Notes: generated by a model not told the origin, from the sequence alone. 64,000 nt of DNA from Ignavibacteria bacterium (GCA_017302895.1 JAFLBV010000001.1:1831575-1895574), one strand, 5' to 3'. Shown: positions 37,301 through 47,115, counted from the first letter of the stretch. A program made the numbers and translations.

Positions 37301-39019
37301 ATGAAATTGAAATACATCATCTTCCTCCTGGTTTTGATTACACCCCTGTATTCGCAGACAGTATCTGATGCCGACAGTCTGTTGCGGTTGGTCAAGGAAA
37401 CTTCTGACGATAAGTTATTGGATAAATATGAAGAGCAGCTCATAGGTCTGCTATATTCTTCCGAGTTCACAGCAGCCGAGAGTTTGAGTAAAAAACTTGT
37501 GGCTGAAGCCCAAAAAACCGGAAATACCCGGTTTGAAGCAAAGGCACTTGTCCATTCCTACAGATTCAACAGTTTTGATGTGAAAATAAAAATGTTGAAC
37601 CGGGCAGAGATGCTTGCAAGGTCGATCGATGACAACCCCCTCCTGGCACATGTTTACATGTTTAAGGCGATCTCCTTTCGGGACAACTCGATGGCAGATT
37701 CAGCAATGGCTTATGCACTTGCGGCAAAAGATATCTATGAAAATGAGGGTAAAACGAGTGATCTGATGGCAAATCTCCAGTTAATTGCTGACATGCACTA
37801 CTATTCGGGAGAGCTTGAGGAAGCTGAGAAACTTTACAATCAGATAATGGAGGAGACTCCCGATATAAAAGGGAGTTTTAACTACAGAATAATTCAGAAC
37901 AATCTTGGTTTGGTGAAGATGAGGCAGGGGAAATACAGGGAAGCACTTCAATATTTTGAAAATTCCATCAATCAGCTTAAAAATATAAAAGCCGTTTATT
38001 CAGATTCTGCAGGACTTGCTTACATCTACCGGAAAATGACTGAAACATCAATCCTGATGGGTGATTTTGCTTCGGCTGAGAAGTTTTTCGAGACAGGTAC
38101 TGCCTTCGCGGAACGGTTTAAGCAGGAAAGTGACCTTACTGGATATTATATCAGCAAGGCACTGATTCTGAATCATCGAAATAACTACGACTCATCTTTG
38201 GTTTACCTGAAAAAAGCCGAAGAACTCGAAAGAAAATACCCCGACCTGAAGTTTAAAATCGACCTCTATAGAGCGTTTTATGAAACTTACTCGGCTCAAG
38301 GGAATTTTAAGGAAGCAAATTCATACCTGTTACTTTACAGTAAAACAAACAAAACTGCCGACTCCCTCTACAACCGCGCCAAACTAATGCACCTTTACGC
38401 GCAGCACAACTACAATTCTGCAATTAAACAGATTGAGGGATTCAGACGGGAAAAGATGCTCTATCTGTCGCTGATCGCTGTGATGCTGGCTTCCATTTTT
38501 GTCGTCCTGTTCTATTTCAGAAGATTGCGTGAGTCAAACAAACGGCTCGTGGAAAAGAATCTTCAACTCGCATTTGCAGATGTGCCGGAATTGCTGCTTC
38601 GTGAACATACAATTTTAGAAAATGAACCAACTGATTTTGGACTTGAGCCTGACAAAAGAACCAAAGATGTCGATGAGTCGACTATTGATAAGATTGTTGC
38701 TGATCTTGACATGCTGATAACCGGTGAAAAGGTGTATCTAAATCCTGACCTTACAGTCTCTGATCTGGCAGAAAAATTAAATACCAACAGAACCTACCTC
38801 TCCAAAGCAATCCAGAAAAGGTTTAACAAAAACTACCTCGATTTCATCAACAGTTACAGGATTGCAGAAGCCATCAAAATACTTGCCTCCGATTCGGGTA
38901 GAAATCTAAGCATCGACGGAATCGCCGGCATGAGCGGATTCAACAACCGGGTAACCTTCTCAAAAGTCTTCAAAGACGCCACCGGAATGTCACCATCGGC
39001 ATTTCTGAAAAACATGTAA
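37301..39019 (+). CDS. membrane TPR-AraC transcriptional regulator
   Basis: A 572-residue one-component regulator. A signal peptide or anchor (KYIIFLLVLITPLYS) is followed by about 370 residues of TPR-like helices ('AEKLYNQIMEETPDIKGSF', 'MRQGKYREALQYFENSINQLK', 'SLVYLKKAEELERKYPDL'), one transmembrane helix (YLSLIAVMLASIFVVLFYF, about residues 387-405) and a C-terminal AraC-type double helix-turn-helix ('LTVSDLAEKLNTNRTYLSKAIQKRF' and 'SIDGIAGMSGFNNRVTFSKVFK'). The TPR part should lie outside the cytoplasm and the DNA-binding part inside. It resembles Bacteroidota hybrid sensors but without kinase. Target genes are unknown. Confidence 0.88.
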   Translation: MKLKYIIFLLVLITPLYSQTVSDADSLLRLVKETSDDKLLDKYEEQLIGLLYSSEFTAAESLSKKLVAEAQKTGNTRFEAKALVHSYRFNSFDVKIKMLNRAEMLARSIDDNPLLAHVYMFKAISFRDNSMADSAMAYALAAKDIYENEGKTSDLMANLQLIADMHYYSGELEEAEKLYNQIMEETPDIKGSFNYRIIQNNLGLVKMRQGKYREALQYFENSINQLKNIKAVYSDSAGLAYIYRKMTETSILMGDFASAEKFFETGTAFAERFKQESDLTGYYISKALILNHRNNYDSSLVYLKKAEELERKYPDLKFKIDLYRAFYETYSAQGNFKEANSYLLLYSKTNKTADSLYNRAKLMHLYAQHNYNSAIKQIEGFRREKMLYLSLIAVMLASIFVVLFYFRRLRESNKRLVEKNLQLAFADVPELLLREHTILENEPTDFGLEPDKRTKDVDESTIDKIVADLDMLITGEKVYLNPDLTVSDLAEKLNTNRTYLSKAIQKRFNKNYLDFINSYRIAEAIKILASDSGRNLSIDGIAGMSGFNNRVTFSKVFKDATGMSPSAFLKNM

Positions 39020-39026
39020 ATAGAAT

Positions 39027-39060
39027 AGAGGCTGCCCCTTTCGAGACAGCCTCTTTATTT
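39027..39060 (+). terminator. terminator of the AraC-type gene
   Basis: AGAGGCTG and CAGCCTCT form an eight-pair stem with a 12-nt loop, followed by a T-rich run. It ends just before the first repeat array. Confidence 0.85.
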
Positions 39061-39088
39061 TGAGCCTTACAGATTTGAATTTTGTACC

Positions 39089-39260
39089 AGCCCTTGGGCG
39101 GCATATGAGAAAATCCGGTGACCAACCTTGAAAGAGCCCTTGTGGCGACATGTGGGTAGAAAATCCGGTGACCAACCTTAAAGAGCCCTTGTGGCGACAT
39201 ATGGGTAGAAAATCCGGTAACCAACCTTGAAAGAGCCCTTGTGGCGACATATGGGTAAAA
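39089..39260 (+). repeat. array A: four copies of a 50-bp hairpin repeat
   Basis: Units begin with AGCCCTT at 39089, 39135, 39184 and 39234 (spacings 46, 49, 50). Each carries AGCCCTTGTGGCGACATATG, then GTAGAAAATCCGGTxACCAACCTTGAAAG. The stem that other arrays keep (GCCCT/AGGGC) is weakened here to GCCCTTGTGGC. Spacers are conserved between units, so this is not CRISPR. Array B follows in the opposite orientation. Confidence 0.92.
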
Positions 39261-39325
39261 ATCCACTTCCGATCCGAAAAACCATGGGATAACGAAAGAT
39301 TATTAAAATTTTAAAGTGTTGTGAT

Positions 39326-39543
39326 TCTATCCATATGTCGCCCTGAGGGCTTACTTGGGGTTGGTTGCTATATTCTATCCATATGTCGCCCTGAGGGCTT
39401 ACTTGGGGTTGGTTGCTATATTCTATCCATATGTCGCCCTGAGGGCTTACTTGGGGTTGGTTGCTATATTCTATCCATATTTCACCCTGAGGGCTTACTT
39501 GGGGTTGGTTGCTATATTCTATCCATATGTCGCCCTGAGGGCT
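39326..39543 (-). repeat. array B: five copies of a 48-bp hairpin repeat, inverted relative to array A
   Basis: Units start with TCTATCCATATGTCGCCCTG at 39326, 39374, 39422, 39470 and 39518, exactly 48 bp apart. Each contains GCCCTGAGGGC (4-5 bp hairpin) followed by TTACTTGGGGTTGGTTGCTATAT. Read on the minus strand it gives AGCCCTCAGGGCGACATATG, the same core as array A and the arrays near tnpA. The near identity of units suggests recent tandem amplification. Confidence 0.93.
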
Positions 39544-39574
39544 GGAATAAAATCATTTTTGAGGGCAGGTAAAT

Positions 39575-39603
39575 AAAAAAGCCCCGCCATTTCTGACGGG
39601 GCT
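39575..39603 (-). terminator. terminator of the 39.7-42.2 kb gene
   Basis: On the minus strand AGCCCCGTCA pairs with TGGCGGGGCT (ten pairs, one wobble) around GAAA and is followed by T6. It lies 70 bp after the end of the minus-strand sorting-domain gene. Confidence 0.88.
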
Positions 39604-39672
39604 CAAATATTTCAGCATCCAGGATTAAACTACCAGCTAATAGCTCATAGTTCATACCTTATAGCTAAACAC
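39604..39672. other. AT-rich spacer with AGCTNATAG-type short direct repeats
   Basis: CTACCAGCTAATAGCTCATAG, TTCATACC and TTATAGCTAAAC form imperfect 9-base direct repeats based on AGCT(C/A)ATAG. Similar wording recurs at 63835-63866 and, in other form, at 60492 and 62535. Confidence 0.5.
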
Positions 39673-42168
39673 TTATTTCATCAACATCATCTTCTTGACA
39701 GATGAATATTTTCCTGCTTCAATTTTGTAGATGTACATTCCTGAAGCGAAATTAGTTGCATCGAAATTGATGGTATATGAACCGGCTTCCTGTTTCTGGT
39801 TGACCAGTGTCATAACTTCTGTACCTGTAACATCAAATATCTTAAGAGTAACACCTGAAGTTTCAGGGATTCTGTAGGATATTGTTGTTGTCGGGTTGAA
39901 AGGATTCGGGAAGTTCTGTGACAGTTCAAATGTCATCGGTGTACCAACTTCAACTTCTACTGCATATGAATAACTGAAAGAACCGTCAAAATCGATCTGT
40001 TTCAGGCGATACTGATATTTACCGGTTTTCACACCTTTATCAGTATAAGCATATTCAGAGATTTTAGTGGTTGTTCCGTTACCTTTTACAAAAGCAACTT
40101 TTGACCATGAGCCTTCACCCGATTTTCTCTCGATTTCGAAACCGTTGTTGTTCAGTTCAGAAGCTGTTGTCCACATCAGGTTTACATCAGTGCCCGCGAC
40201 GGTTGCAGAGAGGGAAGCGAGTTCAACAGGAACTATGCTCAAAGTGTTTTTGAACATAAAGCCGTTGGCTCCAACCGCAAACCATGCGTAGGTGTTGTTG
40301 TTGCTCATTGAGAAGTGCGAACCTTGTAGAGTGGCACCGGAGGTGTTTTTTACGCTCCATGTGAGACCTGCATCGGTTGTAAGAAGAAATGTACCGGTTG
40401 CACCAAAAACAGAGAAGGTGTTCGGTGAATAAACTTCAAGTGAATTAAAAGAGTAAGAAGTCCCGGTTGGATTGGGGATAAGATCCCATACAGTAGAACC
40501 GTTAACTTTCTTATAGATTCTTCCACTGCTTCCGACTGCATAGCTGAGGGTAGTATCGATGACCTTCACATCATACAAAAATCCGCCATGATTATCCGAA
40601 GTTGAATCTCTCACCCAGGTTGCCCCGCCATCCCTGGTAGTATAAGGTCTTGGCTCCCAGGTTACGAGGACTCCGTAGTTTTCGTTCAGCATGTTAGCTC
40701 CGTAAACCTGACCGGCACTTGCAGCAGCTATGCCATGTGACTGTGCAGTCCATGTAGCTCCACCATCAGTGGTCTTAAAGATGAAATTTGTCAGTGTGCT
40801 TGGCGCACCCGCAAACACCCAACCGACAGTCGGGCTGACGAAGTCAATTTTTCTTAATGTTGTACCAGCAGGTATTCCCGTGGTTGCAACAGAATCCCAT
40901 GAGACACCGCCATTTGTTGTTTTGTAGATGGCGCTGTTGGTTCCGGAGATAAATCCGTTGTTATTATCGAGCATGTCAATGCTCCAGAATGTAGCAGTGG
41001 AGTACGCAGGCATTGGAACCAGAGTCCATGTACCCCCGCCATTTGTCGATCTTGCAACCTGATCCTGAACGCCGCCAACAGTAGGAGCACCAACGGCAAT
41101 AACATTTCCATCAGGAGCTGATGACCAGACATCATACCATGTACCGGGTTTAATGAGTCTGGTGTGATTTGTTGGAGTAGCAGTTGCACCAAATCTCGAC
41201 TGAATGAGACCGAAACCACCCACAGTAATTACAGAGTCACCGGTAGGTGAGAAAACTGAAGAGTAGAAGGTGGAGGTCCATGGTTGACCGGGATTTAATA
41301 ATGCAAGAGTATCCCATGAAACACCAAGGTTGGTCGATTTGTAAAGATTGAAGCTGGGACCTGTAAGATAGAATGTATTATTGAGATAATCAATGTCCCA
41401 GTAAACATTCGCGGCAGCAAGACCGGTATTTGCGGCTGCCCAAGTGGTTCCACCATCAGTCGAAACTCTGACATTTCCGGCGGTACCGGCAGCCATAAAG
41501 GTTGTACCGTCACCTTCAATTTTCTGAACTGTATATGAGACACCGGTATAAACTGCGGTCCAGGTTGCACCACCGTCAGTGGATTTTCTCAGGTTGCCGG
41601 CTGTAGTAGCGATAAAAACTGTGGTTCCGTCATTGGTCCAGACATCATTAAAGGTGGTTGTAACACCTGATGCAACTGAATCCCATGATGCACCACCGTT
41701 GGTTGTTTTAGCAATTCTTCCTGTTGAACCGACCGCATAACCAATCAGGTTATTGACATCAAAATCCACGGCAAAGAAACTGATGGTTGTGGTTAAAATG
41801 CCGGATGGAACCGGGGTCCACGAATTACCACCGTCAGTGGTTTTTAGAATACCGGCAGTGCTTCCGACAACGATACCGTTGTTAAGATCGGTAAAATTCA
41901 GATCGTAAGCGTTTGACGACTGACCTGATGTTCCAAATGGCAAGCCTGCCAGATGGTTGAATGTCCAGGTAGCACCGGCATCAGTGGTTTTCATGAAAGT
42001 ACCGGCGAGACCGACAGCATACCATGTTGAAGCACTGAAAGCTTGAATAGCTCTTAGCTGGTTGCCCTGTGGTGAGGGGTGAAGCCACTTCCAGTCGGTG
42101 CCCGTTTGTGAGTAAACGAGATTTGACAAGGAAACAGCCAAAACAAAAAGAAGTAATAATTTCCGCAT
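39673..42168 (-). CDS. secreted YCF48/BNR-repeat protein with type IX sorting domain
   Basis: An 831-residue exported protein with a signal peptide and about twelve propeller-like repeats of the form 'K(T/S)(T/S)DGGATW' ('MKTTDAGATWTF', 'LKTTDGGNSWTP', 'RKSTDGGATWTA', 'YKTTNGGVSWDS'), as in YCF48-like and BNR-repeat proteins. A fibronectin-like segment (about 660-740) leads to the sorting domain 'LSQNFPNPFNPTTTISY...KMMLMK'. It should form a surface beta-propeller with adhesive or scaffold role; no enzyme motif is seen. The gene is followed by a strong terminator and repeat arrays. Confidence 0.88.
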   Translation of the reverse strand: MRKLLLLFVLAVSLSNLVYSQTGTDWKWLHPSPQGNQLRAIQAFSASTWYAVGLAGTFMKTTDAGATWTFNHLAGLPFGTSGQSSNAYDLNFTDLNNGIVVGSTAGILKTTDGGNSWTPVPSGILTTTISFFAVDFDVNNLIGYAVGSTGRIAKTTNGGASWDSVASGVTTTFNDVWTNDGTTVFIATTAGNLRKSTDGGATWTAVYTGVSYTVQKIEGDGTTFMAAGTAGNVRVSTDGGTTWAAANTGLAAANVYWDIDYLNNTFYLTGPSFNLYKSTNLGVSWDTLALLNPGQPWTSTFYSSVFSPTGDSVITVGGFGLIQSRFGATATPTNHTRLIKPGTWYDVWSSAPDGNVIAVGAPTVGGVQDQVARSTNGGGTWTLVPMPAYSTATFWSIDMLDNNNGFISGTNSAIYKTTNGGVSWDSVATTGIPAGTTLRKIDFVSPTVGWVFAGAPSTLTNFIFKTTDGGATWTAQSHGIAAASAGQVYGANMLNENYGVLVTWEPRPYTTRDGGATWVRDSTSDNHGGFLYDVKVIDTTLSYAVGSSGRIYKKVNGSTVWDLIPNPTGTSYSFNSLEVYSPNTFSVFGATGTFLLTTDAGLTWSVKNTSGATLQGSHFSMSNNNTYAWFAVGANGFMFKNTLSIVPVELASLSATVAGTDVNLMWTTASELNNNGFEIERKSGEGSWSKVAFVKGNGTTTKISEYAYTDKGVKTGKYQYRLKQIDFDGSFSYSYAVEVEVGTPMTFELSQNFPNPFNPTTTISYRIPETSGVTLKIFDVTGTEVMTLVNQKQEAGSYTINFDATNFASGMYIYKIEAGKYSSVKKMMLMK

Positions 42169-42340
42169 GGAAACCTCTTTATAGTTGGTAAGTGAATGGA
42201 TTGATTGAAATAATTCAGGTATAGATTAATTTAGCCGCTTTTGAGGCGGATTCACGATTTCGATGAGATATTAAAATACTATTATCTAAAGAGCGAAGAT
42301 AAACAATTGAGTTAATACGAAACAAGTGGAATTTGTAAAT

Positions 42341-43306
42341 TTATTGAACGCAGTCAAAACTGTTATCGATGATGCCGAGATACCAGTTTCCTTCCTTTTT
42401 AAAGAAGCCGAGGAGGGACTCGTCAGTTGCCAGAATAATCACTGAAATACGATACTCCATCTTTTCGATGGAGGAGAGGAGAGATTTGTCGAGATAGATT
42501 ATTTCCGAGGCTCCGGGGAGAATCGAGGAAAGCTTGGAGTAGTTTTTAATCTTCGAAATGAAGGTACCCTTTTTGGTCCAAATGCCGGCATTACAATCGA
42601 ATTCGGGGAGGTAGTCTTTCACGGGTGTTTTACCCGAAAGTGACAGGAAAAGCCCCTGAATTACAGCCTGAGAGAATGAAACGGAGTGGATAGGAAAAGG
42701 TATGCCACCAGGGTCGATGATCTCGATTATTCCGGTTTCGGGATCGATATATTTTTCTATCAAATCAGGTTTGTTTTTTGTCAGAGCCGAGTTGATTTCC
42801 GTGTAAATTGAAATCAGTTTGTCGAGATCACCTGCATTATCCGGGGAGGTGTCAATCAGGTAAGGCGGTTTTCCTGTATCACTGTTTGGGACAGGAGTCT
42901 GATTTTGAGTGTCAATATCTTTATCTTTATCCACGGGTTTCTCCGGCTCTTCAACCGGTTTACCCGTTTTAAGTTCGGAAAACAGGAGTTCGTATTCAGA
43001 AGCAATATTGAAAACCCATGCATCTTTTATTCCTGTTTTCGATTTTATAGCATCACGAAGGGAAATGGCATCGCTCTGATTTGAGAAGTAACCCGAGCAG
43101 GTTCTGTAAAGAGATTTCTTGTCATTTGAAAAATCGATCGTAAACGCAACAAAACCGGAAGCGATCACTTTTTCCGTTATTTTGTCCACTGCATCCTTGT
43201 TGCCTCCCGATCCTGCAACAACTGAATATGCCTTGGCGAACTGTCCCGGTACGGGGGTTGCGAAAAACAGAAACAGTATACATGTAATAAGCCGGATGGA
43301 TTTCAA
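42341..43306 (-). CDS. exported protein with SPOR-like N-terminal domain
   Basis: A 321-residue exported protein. After the signal peptide (LITCILFLFFATPVPGQ), residues about 25-105 resemble a SPOR domain ('YSVVAGSGGNKDAVDKITEKV...LYRTCSGYFSNQSDAISLRDAIKSKTGIKDAWVF'), a fold that binds bare peptidoglycan glycan strands. A Pro/Lys/Asp-rich linker and a C-terminal domain of unknown type follow ('YTEINSALTKNKPDLIEKYIDPETGIIEI...'). A similar C-terminal region is not recognised. It is a single gene; a role at the cell wall is plausible. Confidence 0.65.
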   Translation of the reverse strand: MKSIRLITCILFLFFATPVPGQFAKAYSVVAGSGGNKDAVDKITEKVIASGFVAFTIDFSNDKKSLYRTCSGYFSNQSDAISLRDAIKSKTGIKDAWVFNIASEYELLFSELKTGKPVEEPEKPVDKDKDIDTQNQTPVPNSDTGKPPYLIDTSPDNAGDLDKLISIYTEINSALTKNKPDLIEKYIDPETGIIEIIDPGGIPFPIHSVSFSQAVIQGLFLSLSGKTPVKDYLPEFDCNAGIWTKKGTFISKIKNYSKLSSILPGASEIIYLDKSLLSSIEKMEYRISVIILATDESLLGFFKKEGNWYLGIIDNSFDCVQ

Positions 43307-43451
43307 TGTGATTTTGGTCGAATTTTCATAAGTTTTTTTGTAAAAATAAAGAAATTATTGATTAGTTCGATAACTTTTTACGCCATTTTACATATTTTAG
43401 GGATGGAATTGAAGAATCTTTAAAAATCTTAACCACGACTTCCGGCTTCAA

Positions 43452-46400
43452 ATGGACAAACAATTACAACTCCTCGAAGAAGTAACCGTTTTATTTTCAA
43501 CCGCCACATCAATTGAAGAATTTGCTTCAGCGTTCGATGTTTTTGTTGAAGCTTATGGCAATATTGAGAAAACAGCTCTCTATCTGATGGACCCATACTC
43601 CAACGATCTTCGACTCCTGCACGCAAAAGGATTTTCAGAAGTCGAGCGACTGGAAGCGGAGAGAACAGCCTGGGAAAGACACCCCGGCTGGGTAATAAGA
43701 AACAGAAAAAATCTTGTTTCGGGTGAAGGGGATTCCGAAAGTGACAACATTTCAGTTTCGAGCAAAAGATCATTTAAAGTCAATTCCAGAATATATTTTC
43801 CGCTTCTTCATGATGATGAATGTTACGGCTGTGTTGGTTATGTAAGTGAGTTACCGGATTTCTACAACGAAGAATTCAAATCACTTTCATCATTTCTTAC
43901 CAGAATCATGTCTCTGAACTGTCATCGGATCATTCAGATTGTGAAAGAAAAAGAAGCTACCCGAAAGATCAGAGAATACTCCTCGACTTTGGAAGCACTT
44001 CTGATGAATTTGAACGCAGGGGTTCTGGTAGAAAATGAAGAGAGGAAAATTATTGCAATAAACAAGATGTTCTGCGATCTTTTTTCGATACCGGTAAATC
44101 CGGAAATGCTCATCGGTGCAGATTGCAGCAATTCAGCACAAGAGTCAAAAACACTGTTTGATGATCCCGAAGGGTTCGTAAAGAGAATAGAAAAATTGCT
44201 CGCTGAGAGAGTGCTTGTCAAGAATGAAGAGTTGCTTTTAAAAGACGGCAGATCCTTCGAGAGAGATTATATCCCAATATTTGTTCTGTCTGAGTATAAG
44301 GGACATCTCTGGTCATACAGGGATATCACAGCCCGTAAGGAATCAGACAGACAGTTGCGAGAAAATGAATTCAAGTACCGTCAGATTATTGAAAATGCCA
44401 GCGATATCATTTACAGTGCGACTATAAAAGGAGATTTTACATTTGTAAATCCCAAAGGTGAGAATTTAAGTGAATATTCGCTTCAAGAGCTCTTGAAGAT
44501 GAATTATCTTCAGCTTGTCCATTCTGAAGATAAACAAAGAGTCAAAGAACACTACATCCAACAAATTATGAGTCAGGTGGAGAATACTTATCTCGAATTC
44601 AGGATGACCACCAAAAGCGGGAAAACTCTATGGGTTGGTCAAAATGTCAGGTTAAATATCTCCGAAGGGAAATTGTCAGGTCTCCATGCTGTTGCGAGGG
44701 ATATTACTGAATCGAAAAGTCTTAATGCCGAGATCGACCGTCTGAAGCAGTTTTATGAGAAAATCCTTAATGACCTTCCGGGTCAGATTGCAGTATTTGA
44801 CAAAAATCTTCGCTACATTTTCATAAATCCCGAAAGTCTTAAGAACGAGGAATTAAGAAAATATATTATCGGAAAGACCGATTCGGAATATTTTGCATAC
44901 CGGGGTTATGATCCTGCTTCAGCTACAAAAAGGGAGGATACACTTCGGGAAGTAATGAAAACAAAGAAGACTCTCCATTTTGAGGAGGAGGTCGGGAACA
45001 AAGATAATAAAAAGAAAATCCTCAGGGTGATTAATCCGATATTGAACAGCGAGGGTGAGGTCGATTATCTGATAGGGTACGGGCTTGACATTACAGACCT
45101 TCGAGCTGCTAACGAGTCGCTGGAGAGATCGAGAAGATTATTCCAGACCGTGCTTGAAACTGTTGCGGACGGGATTATCCTGCTCGACAGTCACAGCAGG
45201 ATAATGCTCATCAATGAAGAGGTCAGAAGAATTTGGGGATACTCAAAAGAAGCTCTTATCAGGGAAGATTTCCAGATGCTCTTCAAGGAGGGGATGTTTG
45301 ATCTTGCAATATGGACAGGTGATGTCGATTCGATGTACAGGGAAATAATGGGACAGAGCATTGAACTGACTGGAGTAAGGCGCGATGGCTCCACCTTCCC
45401 CGTGGAAATTCATGTTTCAAGAATGGAATTCAATCAGGAAGTCTACTATACCGTTGCCCTGAGCGATATTACTGAAAGACGAAGAAGACTTAAGGAACTT
45501 GAAGCAGCCAGAAACATGGCTATTGAATCAACTAAAGCAAAAGAACAGTTTTTGGCTCACATCAGTCATGAAATCAGAACTCCAATGAATGCAGTTCTCG
45601 GTTTTACTCACCTTCTTCTTGAACTGAATCCTTCGGAAGAACAGGTACAGTTCCTGAAAGCAATTAAATATTCCACTGACAATCTGCTCGTCATAATAAA
45701 TGATATTCTCGATTTTTCGAAGATCGAAGCCAACAAGCTTGAATTTTTCATTGACGACTTCTCGATCCTGGAATCGGTTAATCATGTCATTGAATCTGTC
45801 AGATATTCTGCTGATGAAAAAGGGATAAGGGTTTCCGCTTCGGTTGAAGATGATGTTCCATTCTGGGTGAAAGGTGATCAGGTAAGATTCGGGCAGATCC
45901 TGCTGAATCTCGTCTCAAATTCTGTAAAATTCACAGAAAAAGGTGAAGTTACCGTGAGTGTCAAAGTCCTCGCCAAGGACGAGGAAGAAATCAGGCTTAA
46001 AATCAGGGTGACTGATACAGGAATTGGAATTCCTAAACAATATCTGAACAAAATTTTCGACTCGTTTGAGCAGGTAAAAAACAGGGACAGAAGAGCAAAA
46101 ATGGGGACAGGTCTCGGTCTTGCGATCGTAAAATCCCTGGTTGAAAAACAGGGAGGCGAAATTTATGTGACGAGTACCGAGGGGGTTGGTTCTGAATTTA
46201 CAGTTAAAATGCCGTTTAGAATCTCAAAAAGAGATGATCTCATCCTTGGAAGTGATCTGATTGAGGAAACAACCCATTCCCGAAAAGATTTAACCGGATT
46301 AAAAGTGCTGGTGGTAGAGGATAATGAGATGAACCAGCTCGTGGCCACCAATATCCTCAAACTGTGGGGTTGTACTTATAAAGTGGCACCAAACGGCAAA

Positions 46401-47081
46401 CAGGCAATAGAACTTTTTAAAAATGAAGATTTTGATATCATCCTGATGGATCTCTCGATGCCTGTAATGAACGGATTTGAAACCTCCGAAGCAATCAGAC
46501 TCGATTTCCCGTTCCCGAAAAAAGACATCCCTATTCTTGCATTTACTGCATCGGCAATGATTGAGTCGAAAGACAGGGTCTTTTCGAGCGGCATGAATGA
46601 TTATATAAGCAAACCCGTAAAACCGGTTGAACTTCAGAAAAAGATTTTTACACTCACGGGAAGAGACCGGATCCCGGCGGAAAAAATTAACACAGAAGAT
46701 GAAAGAACTGAGGTCATTATGCCTGTGGATTCCAAATTCAAATATATCCGTCTCGACTATCTGAACGAACTTACAGGTGGTGACGATGATATTATCGGTG
46801 AGATGATGAATTTATTCACTGAAAACACACCTGAAATACTCTCAAAACTTAGATCACTCTATGAAGTGAAAGACTGGGAAGAAATAAAAAAAGTTGCTCA
46901 CAAGTTCAAACCGACACTCTCTTATATGGGTATCAAGGAGCTTGAAGGGGTTGTGCCACAGATAGAAAAACTTGCTCTTGAGAGCGATCCCGAAAGGAAA
47001 ATTCCGGGACTTCTCGACACGCTTGAATTCTACTCAAACGAAGCCCTGAAAGAAATCAAAGAAAACCGGGCCGGAAAATAA
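43452..47081 (+). CDS. hybrid sensor histidine kinase: GAF-PASx4-HisKA-HATPase-REC-HPt
   Basis: A 1209-residue cytoplasmic kinase. A GAF domain (residues about 10-165) and four PAS domains (about 180-295, 305-425, 435-545 and 555-680) precede a HisKA box AHISHEIRTPMNAVLG (His about 705), an ATPase domain ('NLVSNSVKFTE', 'VTDTGIGIP', 'GTGLGLAIVK'), a receiver with 'LVVEDNEMNQ' and the phosphoacceptor in ILMDLSMP (Asp about 999), and a C-terminal HPt domain with AHKFKPTLSYMG (His about 1150). It can run an internal His-Asp-His relay. The receiver-PP2C protein encoded 34 bp downstream is the obvious final receiver. Confidence 0.94.
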   Translation: MDKQLQLLEEVTVLFSTATSIEEFASAFDVFVEAYGNIEKTALYLMDPYSNDLRLLHAKGFSEVERLEAERTAWERHPGWVIRNRKNLVSGEGDSESDNISVSSKRSFKVNSRIYFPLLHDDECYGCVGYVSELPDFYNEEFKSLSSFLTRIMSLNCHRIIQIVKEKEATRKIREYSSTLEALLMNLNAGVLVENEERKIIAINKMFCDLFSIPVNPEMLIGADCSNSAQESKTLFDDPEGFVKRIEKLLAERVLVKNEELLLKDGRSFERDYIPIFVLSEYKGHLWSYRDITARKESDRQLRENEFKYRQIIENASDIIYSATIKGDFTFVNPKGENLSEYSLQELLKMNYLQLVHSEDKQRVKEHYIQQIMSQVENTYLEFRMTTKSGKTLWVGQNVRLNISEGKLSGLHAVARDITESKSLNAEIDRLKQFYEKILNDLPGQIAVFDKNLRYIFINPESLKNEELRKYIIGKTDSEYFAYRGYDPASATKREDTLREVMKTKKTLHFEEEVGNKDNKKKILRVINPILNSEGEVDYLIGYGLDITDLRAANESLERSRRLFQTVLETVADGIILLDSHSRIMLINEEVRRIWGYSKEALIREDFQMLFKEGMFDLAIWTGDVDSMYREIMGQSIELTGVRRDGSTFPVEIHVSRMEFNQEVYYTVALSDITERRRRLKELEAARNMAIESTKAKEQFLAHISHEIRTPMNAVLGFTHLLLELNPSEEQVQFLKAIKYSTDNLLVIINDILDFSKIEANKLEFFIDDFSILESVNHVIESVRYSADEKGIRVSASVEDDVPFWVKGDQVRFGQILLNLVSNSVKFTEKGEVTVSVKVLAKDEEEIRLKIRVTDTGIGIPKQYLNKIFDSFEQVKNRDRRAKMGTGLGLAIVKSLVEKQGGEIYVTSTEGVGSEFTVKMPFRISKRDDLILGSDLIEETTHSRKDLTGLKVLVVEDNEMNQLVATNILKLWGCTYKVAPNGKQAIELFKNEDFDIILMDLSMPVMNGFETSEAIRLDFPFPKKDIPILAFTASAMIESKDRVFSSGMNDYISKPVKPVELQKKIFTLTGRDRIPAEKINTEDERTEVIMPVDSKFKYIRLDYLNELTGGDDDIIGEMMNLFTENTPEILSKLRSLYEVKDWEEIKKVAHKFKPTLSYMGIKELEGVVPQIEKLALESDPERKIPGLLDTLEFYSNEALKEIKENRAGK

Positions 47082-47115
47082 CTCACAAAAAATTAAAGAA
47101 ACAGGAAAAGTAATT

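Noticed and set aside
39089..39543. CRISPR array
   Set aside because: The period is regular, but the segments between hairpin cores are conserved from unit to unit rather than unique, and no cas gene is near. The same holds for the arrays at 62.6-63.9 kb.
39321..39576. Repeat-encoded open frames with ILSICRPEGLLGVG-type repeats
   Set aside because: They are translations of the tandem 48-bp repeat (a multiple of three) and have no start signal or family; likewise the frames across array A and array C.
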